From Abyssalbus ytuae (GTDB lineage: Bacteria; Bacteroidota; Bacteroidia; Flavobacteriales; Flavobacteriaceae): a stretch of 64,000 bases of DNA. The stretch covers positions 2,232,001-2,296,000 of the forward strand of contig NZ_CP094358.1 of NCBI RefSeq assembly GCF_022807975.1, written 5' to 3'. The notes beneath the pieces are model-generated. The model was given only the letters and a program-made list of their open reading frames with translations. It had not been told where the DNA came from and made no database searches. Position 1 is the first letter of the stretch, and each line of letters starts with the position of its first letter. Positions 8,195 to 16,790 of this stretch are shown here, one piece after another. The position numbers and the translations under genes were made by a program.

Positions 8195-9511
8195 TTATAA
8201 AATTCTTTTAATTATGTTCCAGATATCGTTTCCGAACACAAGCAACATAAGGCCTGCAAGTATCACAAATCCTATGATTTGTCCGGTTTCAAGAACTTTT
8301 TCGCTGGGTTTTCTTCCGGTTATCATTTCATACAATAAAAACATTACATGACCACCGTCAAGGGCAGGGATAGGTAAAATATTCAAAAATGCCAGCCACA
8401 CTGAAAACATGGCCATAAAACTCCAGAAAAAGCCCCAATCCCATGTGGGAGGCATCATTTCTACAATTCCTATAGGGCCTTTTACCTGTTTGTAAGCTCC
8501 TGTTTTAGTGTTGAATATTACTTTAAATTGTTTTACCTGCTTAGTCAGTACATTGATGGTTTTGTTAAACCCTGCCGGAATTGCTTCAAAAAAACCGTAC
8601 TCATCTGTAATGCTTAAATCTTTTACATCGGGAGCTACACCTATTATTCCTGCTGTTGGCACCTGCAGGTTGATTTGTTTTAGATCGTTATTTCTTTTTA
8701 CTGTAATACGCAAGGGCTTGTCTGGCGATGCCTTGATTATTTTTGTAAACTCGTCCCAGTAATCTATAGTTCTTCCGTTTACCATCGCAATTTCATCACC
8801 GGGGATTAACCCTGCTTCTTCGGCTGCCGATTTTTCTGAAACTATCTTTATTACAGGCTTTCTCCTGTAATTCATAAAATTTCTTCCTTGTACCCTAAAT
8901 ACACTTTCTTTGCCTTCGTCAGTAATTGGAACGGTAATTGTTTTCCCGTCACGTTTTACGGTTACCTCATCTCCTAAAATGATATCTAATACGGCTTCAT
9001 CAAAGTTTTTGGTTTCTTTCCCGTCTACCGCCAATATTTTATCTCCTGATTTTAATCCTAATTTTTCACCTATAGAGTCTACATATATACCGTACTTTAA
9101 GCTGTCAGCCGGAATATAAGTGTCTCCATATTTTACCAGCAGTACGGTGTAAATTGCCCAAGCAAGTAAAAAATTTACAACAACCCCGCCTATCATTATT
9201 ATTAAGCGCTGCCATGCCGGTTTGGAACGAAACTCCCAAGGTTGTGGCGGTTGACTCATTTGCTCCTTGTCCATACTCTCATCAATCATTCCTGCTATTT
9301 TTACATAGCCTCCCAGGGGCAGCCAGCCTATACCGTATACTGTTTCGCCTATTTTCTTTTTAAATAAGGCAAACTTTACATCAAAAAACAAAAAGAACTT
9401 TTCAACTTTTGTTTTAAATAATTTAGCCGGAATAAAGTGCCCCAGTTCGTGCAGGATTACTAAAATCGATATGATAAGTACAAACTGTGCTATTTGAATA
9501 AATACTGTCAT
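8195..9511 (-). CDS. rseP: RIP metalloprotease RseP (site-2 protease)
   Basis: A 438-residue inner-membrane M50 zinc protease that cuts transmembrane segments, classically of anti-sigma factors and leftover signal peptides. The zinc site is H21-E22-x2-H25 in ILHELGHF within the first membrane helix, and D385 in NILPIPALDGGH supplies the third ligand. Two PDZ domains lie between (about 130-205 and 215-290), followed by C-terminal membrane helices. The size matches the family. A TACTTTTG -7 element lies 28 bases upstream of the start. No sigma or anti-sigma gene is adjacent. Confidence 0.95.
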   Translation of the reverse strand: MTVFIQIAQFVLIISILVILHELGHFIPAKLFKTKVEKFFLFFDVKFALFKKKIGETVYGIGWLPLGGYVKIAGMIDESMDKEQMSQPPQPWEFRSKPAWQRLIIMIGGVVVNFLLAWAIYTVLLVKYGDTYIPADSLKYGIYVDSIGEKLGLKSGDKILAVDGKETKNFDEAVLDIILGDEVTVKRDGKTITVPITDEGKESVFRVQGRNFMNYRRKPVIKIVSEKSAAEEAGLIPGDEIAMVNGRTIDYWDEFTKIIKASPDKPLRITVKRNNDLKQINLQVPTAGIIGVAPDVKDLSITDEYGFFEAIPAGFNKTINVLTKQVKQFKVIFNTKTGAYKQVKGPIGIVEMMPPTWDWGFFWSFMAMFSVWLAFLNILPIPALDGGHVMFLLYEMITGRKPSEKVLETGQIIGFVILAGLMLLVFGNDIWNIIKRIL

Positions 9512-9538
9512 TAACTACTTTTCTAATTTTTAACCGGA

Positions 9539-9546
9539 CAAAAGTA
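9539..9546 (-). promoter_or_regulatory. -7 promoter element of rseP
   Basis: TACTTTTG on the minus strand matches the Bacteroidota consensus TAnnTTTG, 28 bases before the rseP start. No clear -33 TTTG is seen. Confidence 0.55.
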
Positions 9547-9641
9547 ATGTTTTCAACTTAGTTTCTAAAAACTTACTTTATAAAGGCGTCATTTTTAAGA
9601 TATATTTATGCTTATAATTATGCCTTACCGCTGCAAATAAT

Positions 9642-9649
9642 TAATTTTG
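9642..9649 (+). promoter_or_regulatory. -7 promoter element of the SCO gene
   Basis: TAATTTTG matches TAnnTTTG and lies 23 bases before the ATG at 9673. The -33 box is not convincing. Confidence 0.55.
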
Positions 9650-9672
9650 CACACCATAAATTATTAAGATAA

Positions 9673-10347
9673 ATGCTGAAGTTTTTTAGTAAGTTTAAAT
9701 ACCTTTTTATTACATTATTTATTCTTTCCTGCATTATAATTTATTTGTTCTATAATGCTTTGAAACCTAAGGAAAGACTTCCTGTTTACCAACCTTCTAT
9801 GGTTAACCCCGAGCTGGTAGACAGCACTATTCAATATCAGAAAAAATATCATAAAATTGCCGATTTTAATTTAATAAATCAGAATGGCGAGGTTATTACC
9901 CAGAAAGATTATGAGGGTAAAATTTATGTAGCCGACTTTTTTTTTACCACCTGTCCTACCATTTGCCCCATTATGACAGACAATATGGTAAATATTCAAA
10001 GTGAAATTATGAATGATGATGATATAATGTTACTCTCTCATTCGGTTACACCACAAATTGACTCTGTACCGCAATTAAAAAAATATGCTCTTAAAAAGGG
10101 GGTGAATGATAAGAAATGGAACCTGTTAACGGGAGACAAAAAACAAATTTACCGCCTTGCAAGAAAAAGTTATCTGGCTGTGAAAAATGATGGTGATGGC
10201 GGACCCTACGATATGATACATACTGAAAATTTTATCCTGGTTGACAAAGAAAAACGTATACGTGGTTTCTATGATGGCACCAAAGAGGAAGATATTGAAA
10301 AGTTACTGAATGATATAAGAATACTTAAATCGGAATATTCCAATTAG
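9673..10347 (+). CDS. SCO1/SenC/PrrC-family copper chaperone
   Basis: A 224-residue thioredoxin-fold protein anchored by one N-terminal membrane helix (about residues 10-28). The copper ligands are present: C94-PTI-C98 in TTCPTICPIM and H183 in DMIHTENF. SCO proteins deliver copper to the CuA site of cytochrome c oxidase or act as thiol-disulfide reductases in the periplasm. No oxidase gene is in view. The metal-uptake genes feoA and feoB follow on the same strand after about 60 bases but have their own promoter element. Confidence 0.92.
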   Translation: MLKFFSKFKYLFITLFILSCIIIYLFYNALKPKERLPVYQPSMVNPELVDSTIQYQKKYHKIADFNLINQNGEVITQKDYEGKIYVADFFFTTCPTICPIMTDNMVNIQSEIMNDDDIMLLSHSVTPQIDSVPQLKKYALKKGVNDKKWNLLTGDKKQIYRLARKSYLAVKNDGDGGPYDMIHTENFILVDKEKRIRGFYDGTKEEDIEKLLNDIRILKSEYSN

Positions 10348-10370
10348 TTTTTTTATATATTTTTTTATAG

Positions 10371-10378
10371 TATTTTTG
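10371..10378 (+). promoter_or_regulatory. -7 promoter element of feoAB
   Basis: TATTTTTG matches TAnnTTTG, 27 bases before the TTG start of feoA, in a T-rich region. It suggests feoAB is transcribed separately from the SCO gene. Confidence 0.55.
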
Positions 10379-10405
10379 CCTACTTAAAATCAATCTAAAT
10401 AAAAA

Positions 10406-10651
10406 TTGAAGGTTACCGTAGCAGATTTGAAAAGAGGAGAAAAAGGGATAATTAAGGATGTGTCTTCCGATTTTATTCCGGTAAAACTTTTTGAAATGGG
10501 TTGCCTTCCCGGTAATGAAGTAAAACTTATTCAATTCGCTCCGTTTAATGATCCTGTTTATATAAATATCAATGGATCTTACCTCGCAATCAGGCGGGAA
10601 ACTGCAATGAGTATTGAAATTGAAAAAATTGAAGAAAACCACATCCTATGA
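10406..10651 (+). CDS. feoA: Ferrous iron transport protein A (FeoA)
   Basis: An 81-residue SH3-like cytoplasmic protein needed for FeoB function. The fold is recognisable from LKRGEKGIIKDV, KLFEMGCLPGNEVKLI and a C-terminal AIRRETAMSIEI strand. The start is TTG at 10406 (TTG AAG GTT ACC): no in-frame ATG exists upstream of the conserved region, and the TTG is well placed after the -7 element at 10371. The stop overlaps the start of feoB (ATGA at 10648-10651), so translation is probably coupled. Confidence 0.92.
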   Translation: MKVTVADLKRGEKGIIKDVSSDFIPVKLFEMGCLPGNEVKLIQFAPFNDPVYININGSYLAIRRETAMSIEIEKIEENHIL

Positions 10652-12747
10652 GTAAACAAATAAAAGTAGCGCTTATAGGAAATCCTAATACAGGCAAAAC
10701 TTCTGTTTTTAATCAACTTACCGGCTTAAACCAAAAGGTTGGTAATTATCCGGGGATAACAGTAGAAAAAAAAGAGGGAGTTTGTAAACTCCCGGGAGGA
10801 ATAAAAGCACGTATTCTCGACCTACCCGGAACGTACAGTTTAAACGCCACTTCTTTTGATGAGAATGTAGTAATAGAATTGCTACTCAATAAAAATGATA
10901 AAGACTATCCTGATGTTGCGGTTATTGTTACCGATGTTGAAAATTTAAAACGTAACCTGCTGCTTTTTACCCAAATAAAAGACCTTAAAATTCCCAGTAT
11001 ACTGGGAATAAATATGGCCGACAGGATGGCTAGAAAGGGTATTTCTTTAAGTATTGATATTCTTGAAGAAAAGTTGAAAACAAAAATTGCCGTTGTTAGC
11101 AGCCGTAAAGGAACGGGAATTGAACAAATTAAGAACCTTATAGCAGACTATAAATCCCTGTCAACCGAGCCTTGTGTTAACAGCTCTGTCATAGACCCGG
11201 AATATTTTGACGGATTAAAAAAAGCTTTTCCTAACCAGGATTTATACAAATTATGGCTGGTAATTACACAGGATGTGAATTTTGCCAAGGTTGATAAAAA
11301 ACTTGTTAAAGACACCTCAGACTTTGCCACTAAATCAAAATCTGAACTAAAAAGATTACAACAAAAAGAAACCATTTTACGATATCAGTTTATAAATGGT
11401 GTTTTAAAAGAAGGTTATAAAGTCGATTTAAATGCCGCTAAAGGATTCAGAGCTTCATTAGACAGGATATTAACCCATAAAGTATGGGGTTATTTTATAT
11501 TTTTCTTGATTTTACTAACCATTTTTCAGGCAATATACGATTGGAGCAGCTATCCTATGGATTTTATTGACAGCCTGTTCGCTACTTTGAGCGACTGGGC
11601 AAAAAATGTAATGCCCTCAGGTGTGTTCACTAACCTTATTGCTGAAGGTATTATTCCCGGGTTGGGAGGAATTGTTATATTTATACCTCAAATAGCCTTT
11701 TTATTTTTATTCATTTCTATTTTAGAAGAAAGCGGTTATATGAGCCGCGTAGTATTTTTAATGGATAAGATAATGAGGCGTTTTGGTTTAAGCGGAAAAA
11801 GTGTCGTTCCGTTAATATCCGGTACTGCCTGTGCAATTCCGGCAGTTATGGCTACGCGAAACATTGAAAACTGGAAAGAGCGGCTTATTACCATACTGGT
11901 TACGCCTTTTACTACCTGTTCCGCCCGCCTGCCCGTTTACCTTATAATTATTTCACTGGTTATACCTAAAGGAAGATTCTTAGGTTTAGGCTATCAGGCT
12001 TTAACATTAATGCTGTTATATTTAATTGGATTTGGCATGGCAGTGATGTCCGCATGGATATTAAATAAAATGTTAAAGGTTAAAACAAGATCTTTTTTTG
12101 TGGTAGAAATGCCTAATTATAAAGTGCCGCTTTTTAGAAATGTAGCATATACAGTGATAGAAAAAACAAAAAGCTTTGTACTTGGTGCAGGAAAAATTAT
12201 TCTGGCTATTTCCATAGTTCTTTGGTTTCTGGCCTCAAACGGACCTACTGATAAGTTTGACAATGCCCCACAAATAATAAAATCTCAATATGAGAATTCA
12301 AATTTAAGTGAGGAAGAACTATCAACAAAAACAGCCTCATATAAATTGCAAAATTCCTATATCGGCATTATGGGAAAAGCAATAGAACCTGCAATACAAC
12401 CTTTAGGTTACGACTGGAAAATTGGGATAGCCATTATAAGTTCCTTTGCAGCACGCGAAGTTTTTGTAGGTACCCTGGCCACTATTTATAGTGTTGGCAG
12501 TGATGAAGAAGAAACTATAAAAAACCGCATGGCAGCCGAAAAAAATCCCGTAACCGGCGGGAAACTGTTTAACCTGGCATCAGGAATCTCCCTTTTACTG
12601 TTTTATGCCTTTGCTCTTCAATGTATGAGCACACTCGCCATAGTGAAAAGAGAAACGAATAGTTGGAAATGGCCTATGGCCCAATTATTTATTATGAGCG
12701 GATTTGCTTATCTTGTAGCTTTAATAGCATACCAGGTTTTAAAATAA
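10648..12747 (+). CDS. feoB: Ferrous iron transporter FeoB
   Basis: A 699-residue inner-membrane Fe(II) transporter with an N-terminal G protein. The G1 loop is GNPNTGKT (11-18), G3 is DLPG (58-61) and G4 is NMAD (122-125), followed by a helical GDI-type segment. The membrane core holds two Gate motifs, with family landmarks PLISGTACAIPAVMATR and FAAREVFVGTLATIYSVG. The length and domain order are standard. It overlaps feoA by 4 bases, and its stop touches the start of the Cys-rich microprotein, so the three form one operon. Confidence 0.96.
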   Translation: MSKQIKVALIGNPNTGKTSVFNQLTGLNQKVGNYPGITVEKKEGVCKLPGGIKARILDLPGTYSLNATSFDENVVIELLLNKNDKDYPDVAVIVTDVENLKRNLLLFTQIKDLKIPSILGINMADRMARKGISLSIDILEEKLKTKIAVVSSRKGTGIEQIKNLIADYKSLSTEPCVNSSVIDPEYFDGLKKAFPNQDLYKLWLVITQDVNFAKVDKKLVKDTSDFATKSKSELKRLQQKETILRYQFINGVLKEGYKVDLNAAKGFRASLDRILTHKVWGYFIFFLILLTIFQAIYDWSSYPMDFIDSLFATLSDWAKNVMPSGVFTNLIAEGIIPGLGGIVIFIPQIAFLFLFISILEESGYMSRVVFLMDKIMRRFGLSGKSVVPLISGTACAIPAVMATRNIENWKERLITILVTPFTTCSARLPVYLIIISLVIPKGRFLGLGYQALTLMLLYLIGFGMAVMSAWILNKMLKVKTRSFFVVEMPNYKVPLFRNVAYTVIEKTKSFVLGAGKIILAISIVLWFLASNGPTDKFDNAPQIIKSQYENSNLSEEELSTKTASYKLQNSYIGIMGKAIEPAIQPLGYDWKIGIAIISSFAAREVFVGTLATIYSVGSDEEETIKNRMAAEKNPVTGGKLFNLASGISLLLFYAFALQCMSTLAIVKRETNSWKWPMAQLFIMSGFAYLVALIAYQVLK

Positions 12748-12879
12748 ATGATTACTCTTCAACACATATTAGTTTATATAACCGTACTCTTAGCCTTAGT
12801 ATTCCTAATTAAAAAGTTTCTACTCCCTAAAAAGAAAACTAGCAAAACATGTGGTAAAGATGATTGTGGGTGTCATTAA
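12748..12879 (+). CDS. FeoB-associated Cys-rich membrane microprotein
   Basis: A 43-codon gene whose ATG follows the feoB stop with no gap. One membrane helix (about residues 5-25, ITLQHILVYITVLLALVFLI) is followed by a Lys-rich turn. The C-terminal tail TCGKDDCGCH has three cysteines and a final histidine. This matches the small FeoB-associated Cys-rich proteins seen after feoB in many Bacteroidota, which may play the part of FeoC or hold iron at the cytoplasmic exit. That role is inferred from position and residues only. Confidence 0.85.
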   Translation: MITLQHILVYITVLLALVFLIKKFLLPKKKTSKTCGKDDCGCH

Positions 12880-12893
12880 AACACTCTTCAATA

Positions 12894-13718
12894 TTACCCC
12901 AAAGCCACATCCAAAGTCATCATTACCAAAAAGCCTCCCATAAACCCTAATGTAGCAATATCAGTGTATTTATCCCTTTGAGTTTCAGGCACCACTTCTT
13001 CTACTACCACAAAAATCATTGCCCCAGCCGCAAAAGCCAGCGCATAAGGTAAAATTGGGGTAAAAAACGTAACGGCCAGTGCCCCTATAACGCCTGCAAC
13101 AGGCTCAACAATAGCAGATAATTGCCCATAAAAGAAGCTTTTTCTCCGGCTAACCCCATGTCTTCTCAGCGGCATGGAAACGGCTATCCCTTCAGGGAAA
13201 TTCTGTATCCCTATACCAATTGCCAAAATAACCGCACCGGCTATTGATGCCTCCGGGATACCGGCGGCTACTCCTCCAAATAATACACCTACAGCCAATC
13301 CTTCCGGAATATTATGTAAGGTAATAGCTAAAATAAGCAGAGTAGTTTTGTGCAAATTAGTTTCAACTCCTTCACTCTCGCTTTCTTTAAAATTTATATG
13401 CAAATGGGGCATATACTTATCCAAAGCAAATAAAAATAACGCTCCCAACGCAAAGCCAATTGCCGAGGGTAATACCTTTACAAAACCTTCCCCTTCACTC
13501 ATTTCTATGGCGGGAGATAGAAGGCTCCAGAAACTTGCGGCTACCATTACCCCACCCGTAAATCCGAGCATACCGTCCAATACACTGCGCTTCATAGTTT
13601 TAAAAAAGAATACCACGGCTGCCCCCAGGGCCGTAACCAACCAGGTAAATGTTGTTGCAATGAGAGCTCCCCATATAGGGCTTACAGATTCAAAAAATTC
13701 GATAATACTGTCAAACAT
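12894..13718 (-). CDS. ZIP-family metal transporter
   Basis: A 274-residue inner-membrane protein of the ZIP family (ZupT/GufA-like), which brings divalent metals such as Zn, Fe or Mn into the cytoplasm. There are about eight hydrophobic segments. The metal-site motifs are HNIPEG (135-140) in helix IV and QNFPEG (172-177) in helix V, and a His-containing loop PHLHINF sits near 104-110. It starts 2 bases after the stop of the DtxR/MntR-type regulator on the same strand, so the regulator very probably controls it. The metal cannot be fixed from sequence. Confidence 0.92.
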   Translation of the reverse strand: MFDSIIEFFESVSPIWGALIATTFTWLVTALGAAVVFFFKTMKRSVLDGMLGFTGGVMVAASFWSLLSPAIEMSEGEGFVKVLPSAIGFALGALFLFALDKYMPHLHINFKESESEGVETNLHKTTLLILAITLHNIPEGLAVGVLFGGVAAGIPEASIAGAVILAIGIGIQNFPEGIAVSMPLRRHGVSRRKSFFYGQLSAIVEPVAGVIGALAVTFFTPILPYALAFAAGAMIFVVVEEVVPETQRDKYTDIATLGFMGGFLVMMTLDVALG

Positions 13719-13720
13719 TT

Positions 13721-14377
13721 TTATAATTTTTTAATGAAAATATTATTTGCAATTAAAGCCGAAATATTAATTTCCCCATGCCTTGTTTTTATAATCATAG
13801 AATTATCAAACGGCTCTTTTTCTATGATTTCAAGTACATCTCCTAAAGCTATTTTTATTTTATCAAGATATTGCAGAAACTCTGATGAAGAGTTTTTCAC
13901 TCCCACCAGCAATCCTTTTTCTTTCAATTTACAGGCAGATAATAATACCTTTTCCTGTTGCCTTATTTTTCCATTTTTATCAGGAATCGGATCACCGTGC
14001 GGGTCAACCTTGGGAAATTCCAAAAAAGAATCTAATTCTTCAACAAGTTTTTCAGATTTTATATGCTCCAGTTGTTCGGCAACATCATGCACCTCATCCC
14101 ATGAGAAGTTTAATTTTTCAACTAAAAAAACCTCCCAAAGACGGTGTTTCCTTATAATTTTAGCTCCTAAAAGCCTGCCTTTTTCCGTTAACTGTACCCC
14201 CTGGTACTTTTTGTATTTCACCAAATCTTTATCTGAAAGTTTCTTAATCATATCAGTAACTGATGATGCCTTTGTTTCCATTTCCTCAGCTATAGCATTG
14301 GTTGATACACTTTCGTTTTTAACACCTGTTAAATGAAAAATAGCTTTTATATAATTTTCTTCAGATTGAGTTGTCAT
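13721..14377 (-). CDS. DtxR/MntR-family metal-dependent repressor
   Basis: A 218-residue regulator. The N-terminal winged helix-turn-helix is about residues 5-70. The metal-binding dimerisation domain is 72-135, with H78, E82, H97, E101, E104, H105 and H127. The C-terminal FeoA/SH3-like domain is about 148-215. In DtxR one metal ligand is cysteine; here that position is E101, as in the manganese sensor MntR, while N8 and K11 replace the N-terminal MntR ligands. It leads an operon with the ZIP transporter and is divergent from a TonB receptor with a dyad between. Repression by Mn or Fe is likely; which metal is open. Confidence 0.92.
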   Translation of the reverse strand: MTTQSEENYIKAIFHLTGVKNESVSTNAIAEEMETKASSVTDMIKKLSDKDLVKYKKYQGVQLTEKGRLLGAKIIRKHRLWEVFLVEKLNFSWDEVHDVAEQLEHIKSEKLVEELDSFLEFPKVDPHGDPIPDKNGKIRQQEKVLLSACKLKEKGLLVGVKNSSSEFLQYLDKIKIALGDVLEIIEKEPFDNSMIIKTRHGEINISALIANNIFIKKL

Positions 14378-14391
14378 CCGGAAATTTTTGA

Positions 14392-14399
14392 CAAATATA
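14392..14399 (-). promoter_or_regulatory. -7 promoter element of the regulator-ZIP operon
   Basis: TATATTTG on the minus strand, a full match to TAnnTTTG, 14 bases before the repressor start codon. Confidence 0.6.
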
Positions 14400-14426
14400 A
14401 ATAAATTTTTATATGTGAAATTATTT

Positions 14427-14444
14427 TTTTAGCCTAATCTAAAA
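14427..14444. promoter_or_regulatory. Putative DtxR/MntR-type operator
   Basis: TTTTAGCCTAATCTAAAA has perfect 6-base arms TTTTAG and CTAAAA around 6 central bases. It resembles the IdeR/DtxR box (TTAGGTTAGCCTAACCTAA) in size and arm sequence. It lies between the repressor and the TonB receptor gene, 7 bases before a TACCTTTA element (14452-14459), so it would cover the receptor's -33 region. Confidence 0.55.
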
Positions 14445-14466
14445 TTTTATTTACCTTTACAAAAAA

Positions 14467-16731
14467 ATGAAAGTAGTGAAAATATTTCTTATAGCATTAT
14501 TTACTCTGATATCAGGCTATTTAAATGCCCAAAGTTCTGTATACGGAAATATTAAAGACACAGAAGATGTAATTCCTTTTGCGAATGTTTATATTTTAGA
14601 AAATAATAAAGGCACTGTATCTGATGAAAGTGGATATTTTTTAATTGAAAATCTTTCAACTGGTAATTACACGCTAATTGTATCTTCGATTGGATATAAA
14701 ACCTTCACCAAGAAATTCATATTAAACAATACTGAAGCAAAACTTATAAACATCAGCCTGATCCCTGTAGCAGAAAACCTGGATGAAGTGGTTGTAACGG
14801 GAACTCTTAAGCCGGTTTCAAGAATGGAAAGTCCTGTTCCGGTTGAAGTTTATAAACCTACATTTTTCAAAAAAAACCCTACTCCCAATATTTTTGAAGC
14901 ATTGCAAAATGTCAATGGAGTAAGGCCACAAATAAACTGTAATGTTTGTAATACCGGTGATATACACATAAACGGATTAGAAGGCCCTTACACTTTAGTG
15001 TTAATTGACGGTATGCCTATAGTGAGTGGTTTATCAACAGTATACGGCCTCTCCGGAATCCCCAATTCGCTGGTAAATCAGATTGAAATTGTAAAAGGCC
15101 CCACCTCATCCTTATATGGCAGTGAAGCCGTGGGCGGACTTATAAATATAATTACCAAACATCCTGACAATGCCCCTGCGTTTTTTGCCGATGCTTACGG
15201 CACCACGTGGGAAGAATATAATTTAGACCTGGGTTTTAAAGCTTCACTTGGGAAAAAAATCTCTTTCCTGGCAGGGGTAAATTATTATAATTATAACAAT
15301 CCGGTTGATAACAATAATGACAACTTTACAGATGTTACCTTACAGGAGAGGATTTCAATTTTTCAAAAAACAAACTTTAACCGCAAAAAAAACAGAATAC
15401 TTTCGGTAGCCTCCCGGTTTTTTTATGAAGACCGGTGGGGAGGTGAAATGCAATGGAACAAAAATTACAGGGGAGGAGATGAAATATACGGTGAAAGTAT
15501 TTATACCAAACGTTGGGAATTATTAGGTCAATATCAGCTTCCGGTAAGCGAAAAAATGTTATTCAGTTTTTCATATACCGATCACGATCAGAATTCAGTA
15601 TACGGTGATGTTCCCTATTTAGCACGACAACGTATCGGGTTCGGGCAATTAACCTGGGATAAACCTGTTAATACCCACGATTTGCTGTTTGGAGTTGCTG
15701 CCCGCTACCAGTTTTATAATGATAATACACCTGCCACCACCACTAGCGATGAAGTAGTAATACCAGGTGTATTTGCCCAGGATGAAATTTCACTTTCAGA
15801 TAAACATAAACTTTTACTCGGCGCCCGGTATGACTACGATAAACGACACGGAAATATTTTTACCCCACGCATAGCTTACAAATGGAGTATTACTGAAAAT
15901 GATATATTAAGACTAAACGCAGGTACAGGTTTTAGAGTAGTAAACTTATTTACTGAAGAGCATGCGGCATTAACCGGCTCACGCGAAGTTGTTATTGAAG
16001 AGGAATTAGAGCCGGAACGCTCATATAACATCAACCTTAACTACTTAAAAAAAATATACACCGATAACGGAACTTTTATAGGGCTGGATGCTTCGGCATG
16101 GTACACCTATTTTACCAATTCCATTTTACCCGATTACGACACAAATCCAAACCAGATTATTTATGATAATTTACATGGCCATGCTACTACCACAGGAATT
16201 AGCGCTAACCTGGATATAGTGTTTCCTAACGGTTTAAAATTGCTTACAGGCGCATCTTTTATGGACGTTTCAAATACCGAAAACGGAATAAAGATCAGGC
16301 AGATATTAACCGAGCGATTTTCAGCAACATGGGCGGTTACTTACACTCTTGAACAAACAGGCCTGGAACTGGATTATACGGGCAATCTTTACGGCCCCAT
16401 GCGACTTCCTCTTCTCGGGCAACTCAATCCCAGAAAAGAATACTCCCCTACGTGGAGCATCCAAAACATTCAACTTACATATAAAAAACCAAAAAATATT
16501 GAATTGTACGGAGGTATAAAAAACCTGCTGAACTGGACTCCCAACAAGGGAAACCCGTTTATTATTGCCAGGGCTCACGACCCTTTTGACAAAAATGTTG
16601 AATATGACACTGACGGAAACGTAATAGCTACAGAAAACAACCCTTATGCACTTACTTTTGACCCTTCCTATGTTTTTGCTCCTAATCAGGGTATACGAGG
16701 ATTTATTGGTATACGTTATACTTTAAAATAA
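14467..16731 (+). CDS. TonB-dependent outer-membrane receptor, probably metal-linked
   Basis: A 754-residue receptor. The parts in order are a signal peptide to about residue 22, a CarboxypepD-regulatory-like beta domain (24-102), a TonB-box-like DEVVVTG near 106, the plug (about 120-230, with IEIVKGPTSSLYGSEAVGG), and a 22-strand barrel ending in a C-terminal aromatic-type strand (IRYTLK). The plug carries C158-NV-C161, an unusual pair in an outer-membrane protein. The ligand is unknown. Divergence from the metal repressor and the operator at 14427 suggest uptake of a metal or metal complex. A secreted protein of unknown function follows after 59 bases. Confidence 0.9.
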   Translation: MKVVKIFLIALFTLISGYLNAQSSVYGNIKDTEDVIPFANVYILENNKGTVSDESGYFLIENLSTGNYTLIVSSIGYKTFTKKFILNNTEAKLINISLIPVAENLDEVVVTGTLKPVSRMESPVPVEVYKPTFFKKNPTPNIFEALQNVNGVRPQINCNVCNTGDIHINGLEGPYTLVLIDGMPIVSGLSTVYGLSGIPNSLVNQIEIVKGPTSSLYGSEAVGGLINIITKHPDNAPAFFADAYGTTWEEYNLDLGFKASLGKKISFLAGVNYYNYNNPVDNNNDNFTDVTLQERISIFQKTNFNRKKNRILSVASRFFYEDRWGGEMQWNKNYRGGDEIYGESIYTKRWELLGQYQLPVSEKMLFSFSYTDHDQNSVYGDVPYLARQRIGFGQLTWDKPVNTHDLLFGVAARYQFYNDNTPATTTSDEVVIPGVFAQDEISLSDKHKLLLGARYDYDKRHGNIFTPRIAYKWSITENDILRLNAGTGFRVVNLFTEEHAALTGSREVVIEEELEPERSYNINLNYLKKIYTDNGTFIGLDASAWYTYFTNSILPDYDTNPNQIIYDNLHGHATTTGISANLDIVFPNGLKLLTGASFMDVSNTENGIKIRQILTERFSATWAVTYTLEQTGLELDYTGNLYGPMRLPLLGQLNPRKEYSPTWSIQNIQLTYKKPKNIELYGGIKNLLNWTPNKGNPFIIARAHDPFDKNVEYDTDGNVIATENNPYALTFDPSYVFAPNQGIRGFIGIRYTLK

Positions 16732-16790
16732 GTTATGGTATTTTATTAGTTTAACCGAATTTTATATTTTTAAACTCAAACTTTTTATCT

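Noticed and set aside
10348-10405. Possible metal-repressor site before feoA (CAATCTAAATA resembles half of the 14427 dyad)
   Set aside because: Only one half-site is visible, with no matching second arm.
10325-10642. 105-codon minus-strand frame opposite feoA
   Set aside because: Covers the feoA promoter and coding region in antisense; feoA is certain and the frame has no family.
13174-13734. 186-codon plus-strand frame opposite the ZIP gene
   Set aside because: It is the antisense shadow of a clear ZIP transporter; its Pro/Ala/Thr-rich translation has no domain.
13734-14336. 200-codon plus-strand frame opposite the DtxR/MntR-type gene
   Set aside because: Antisense shadow of the regulator; Ser-rich, no domain, no promoter.
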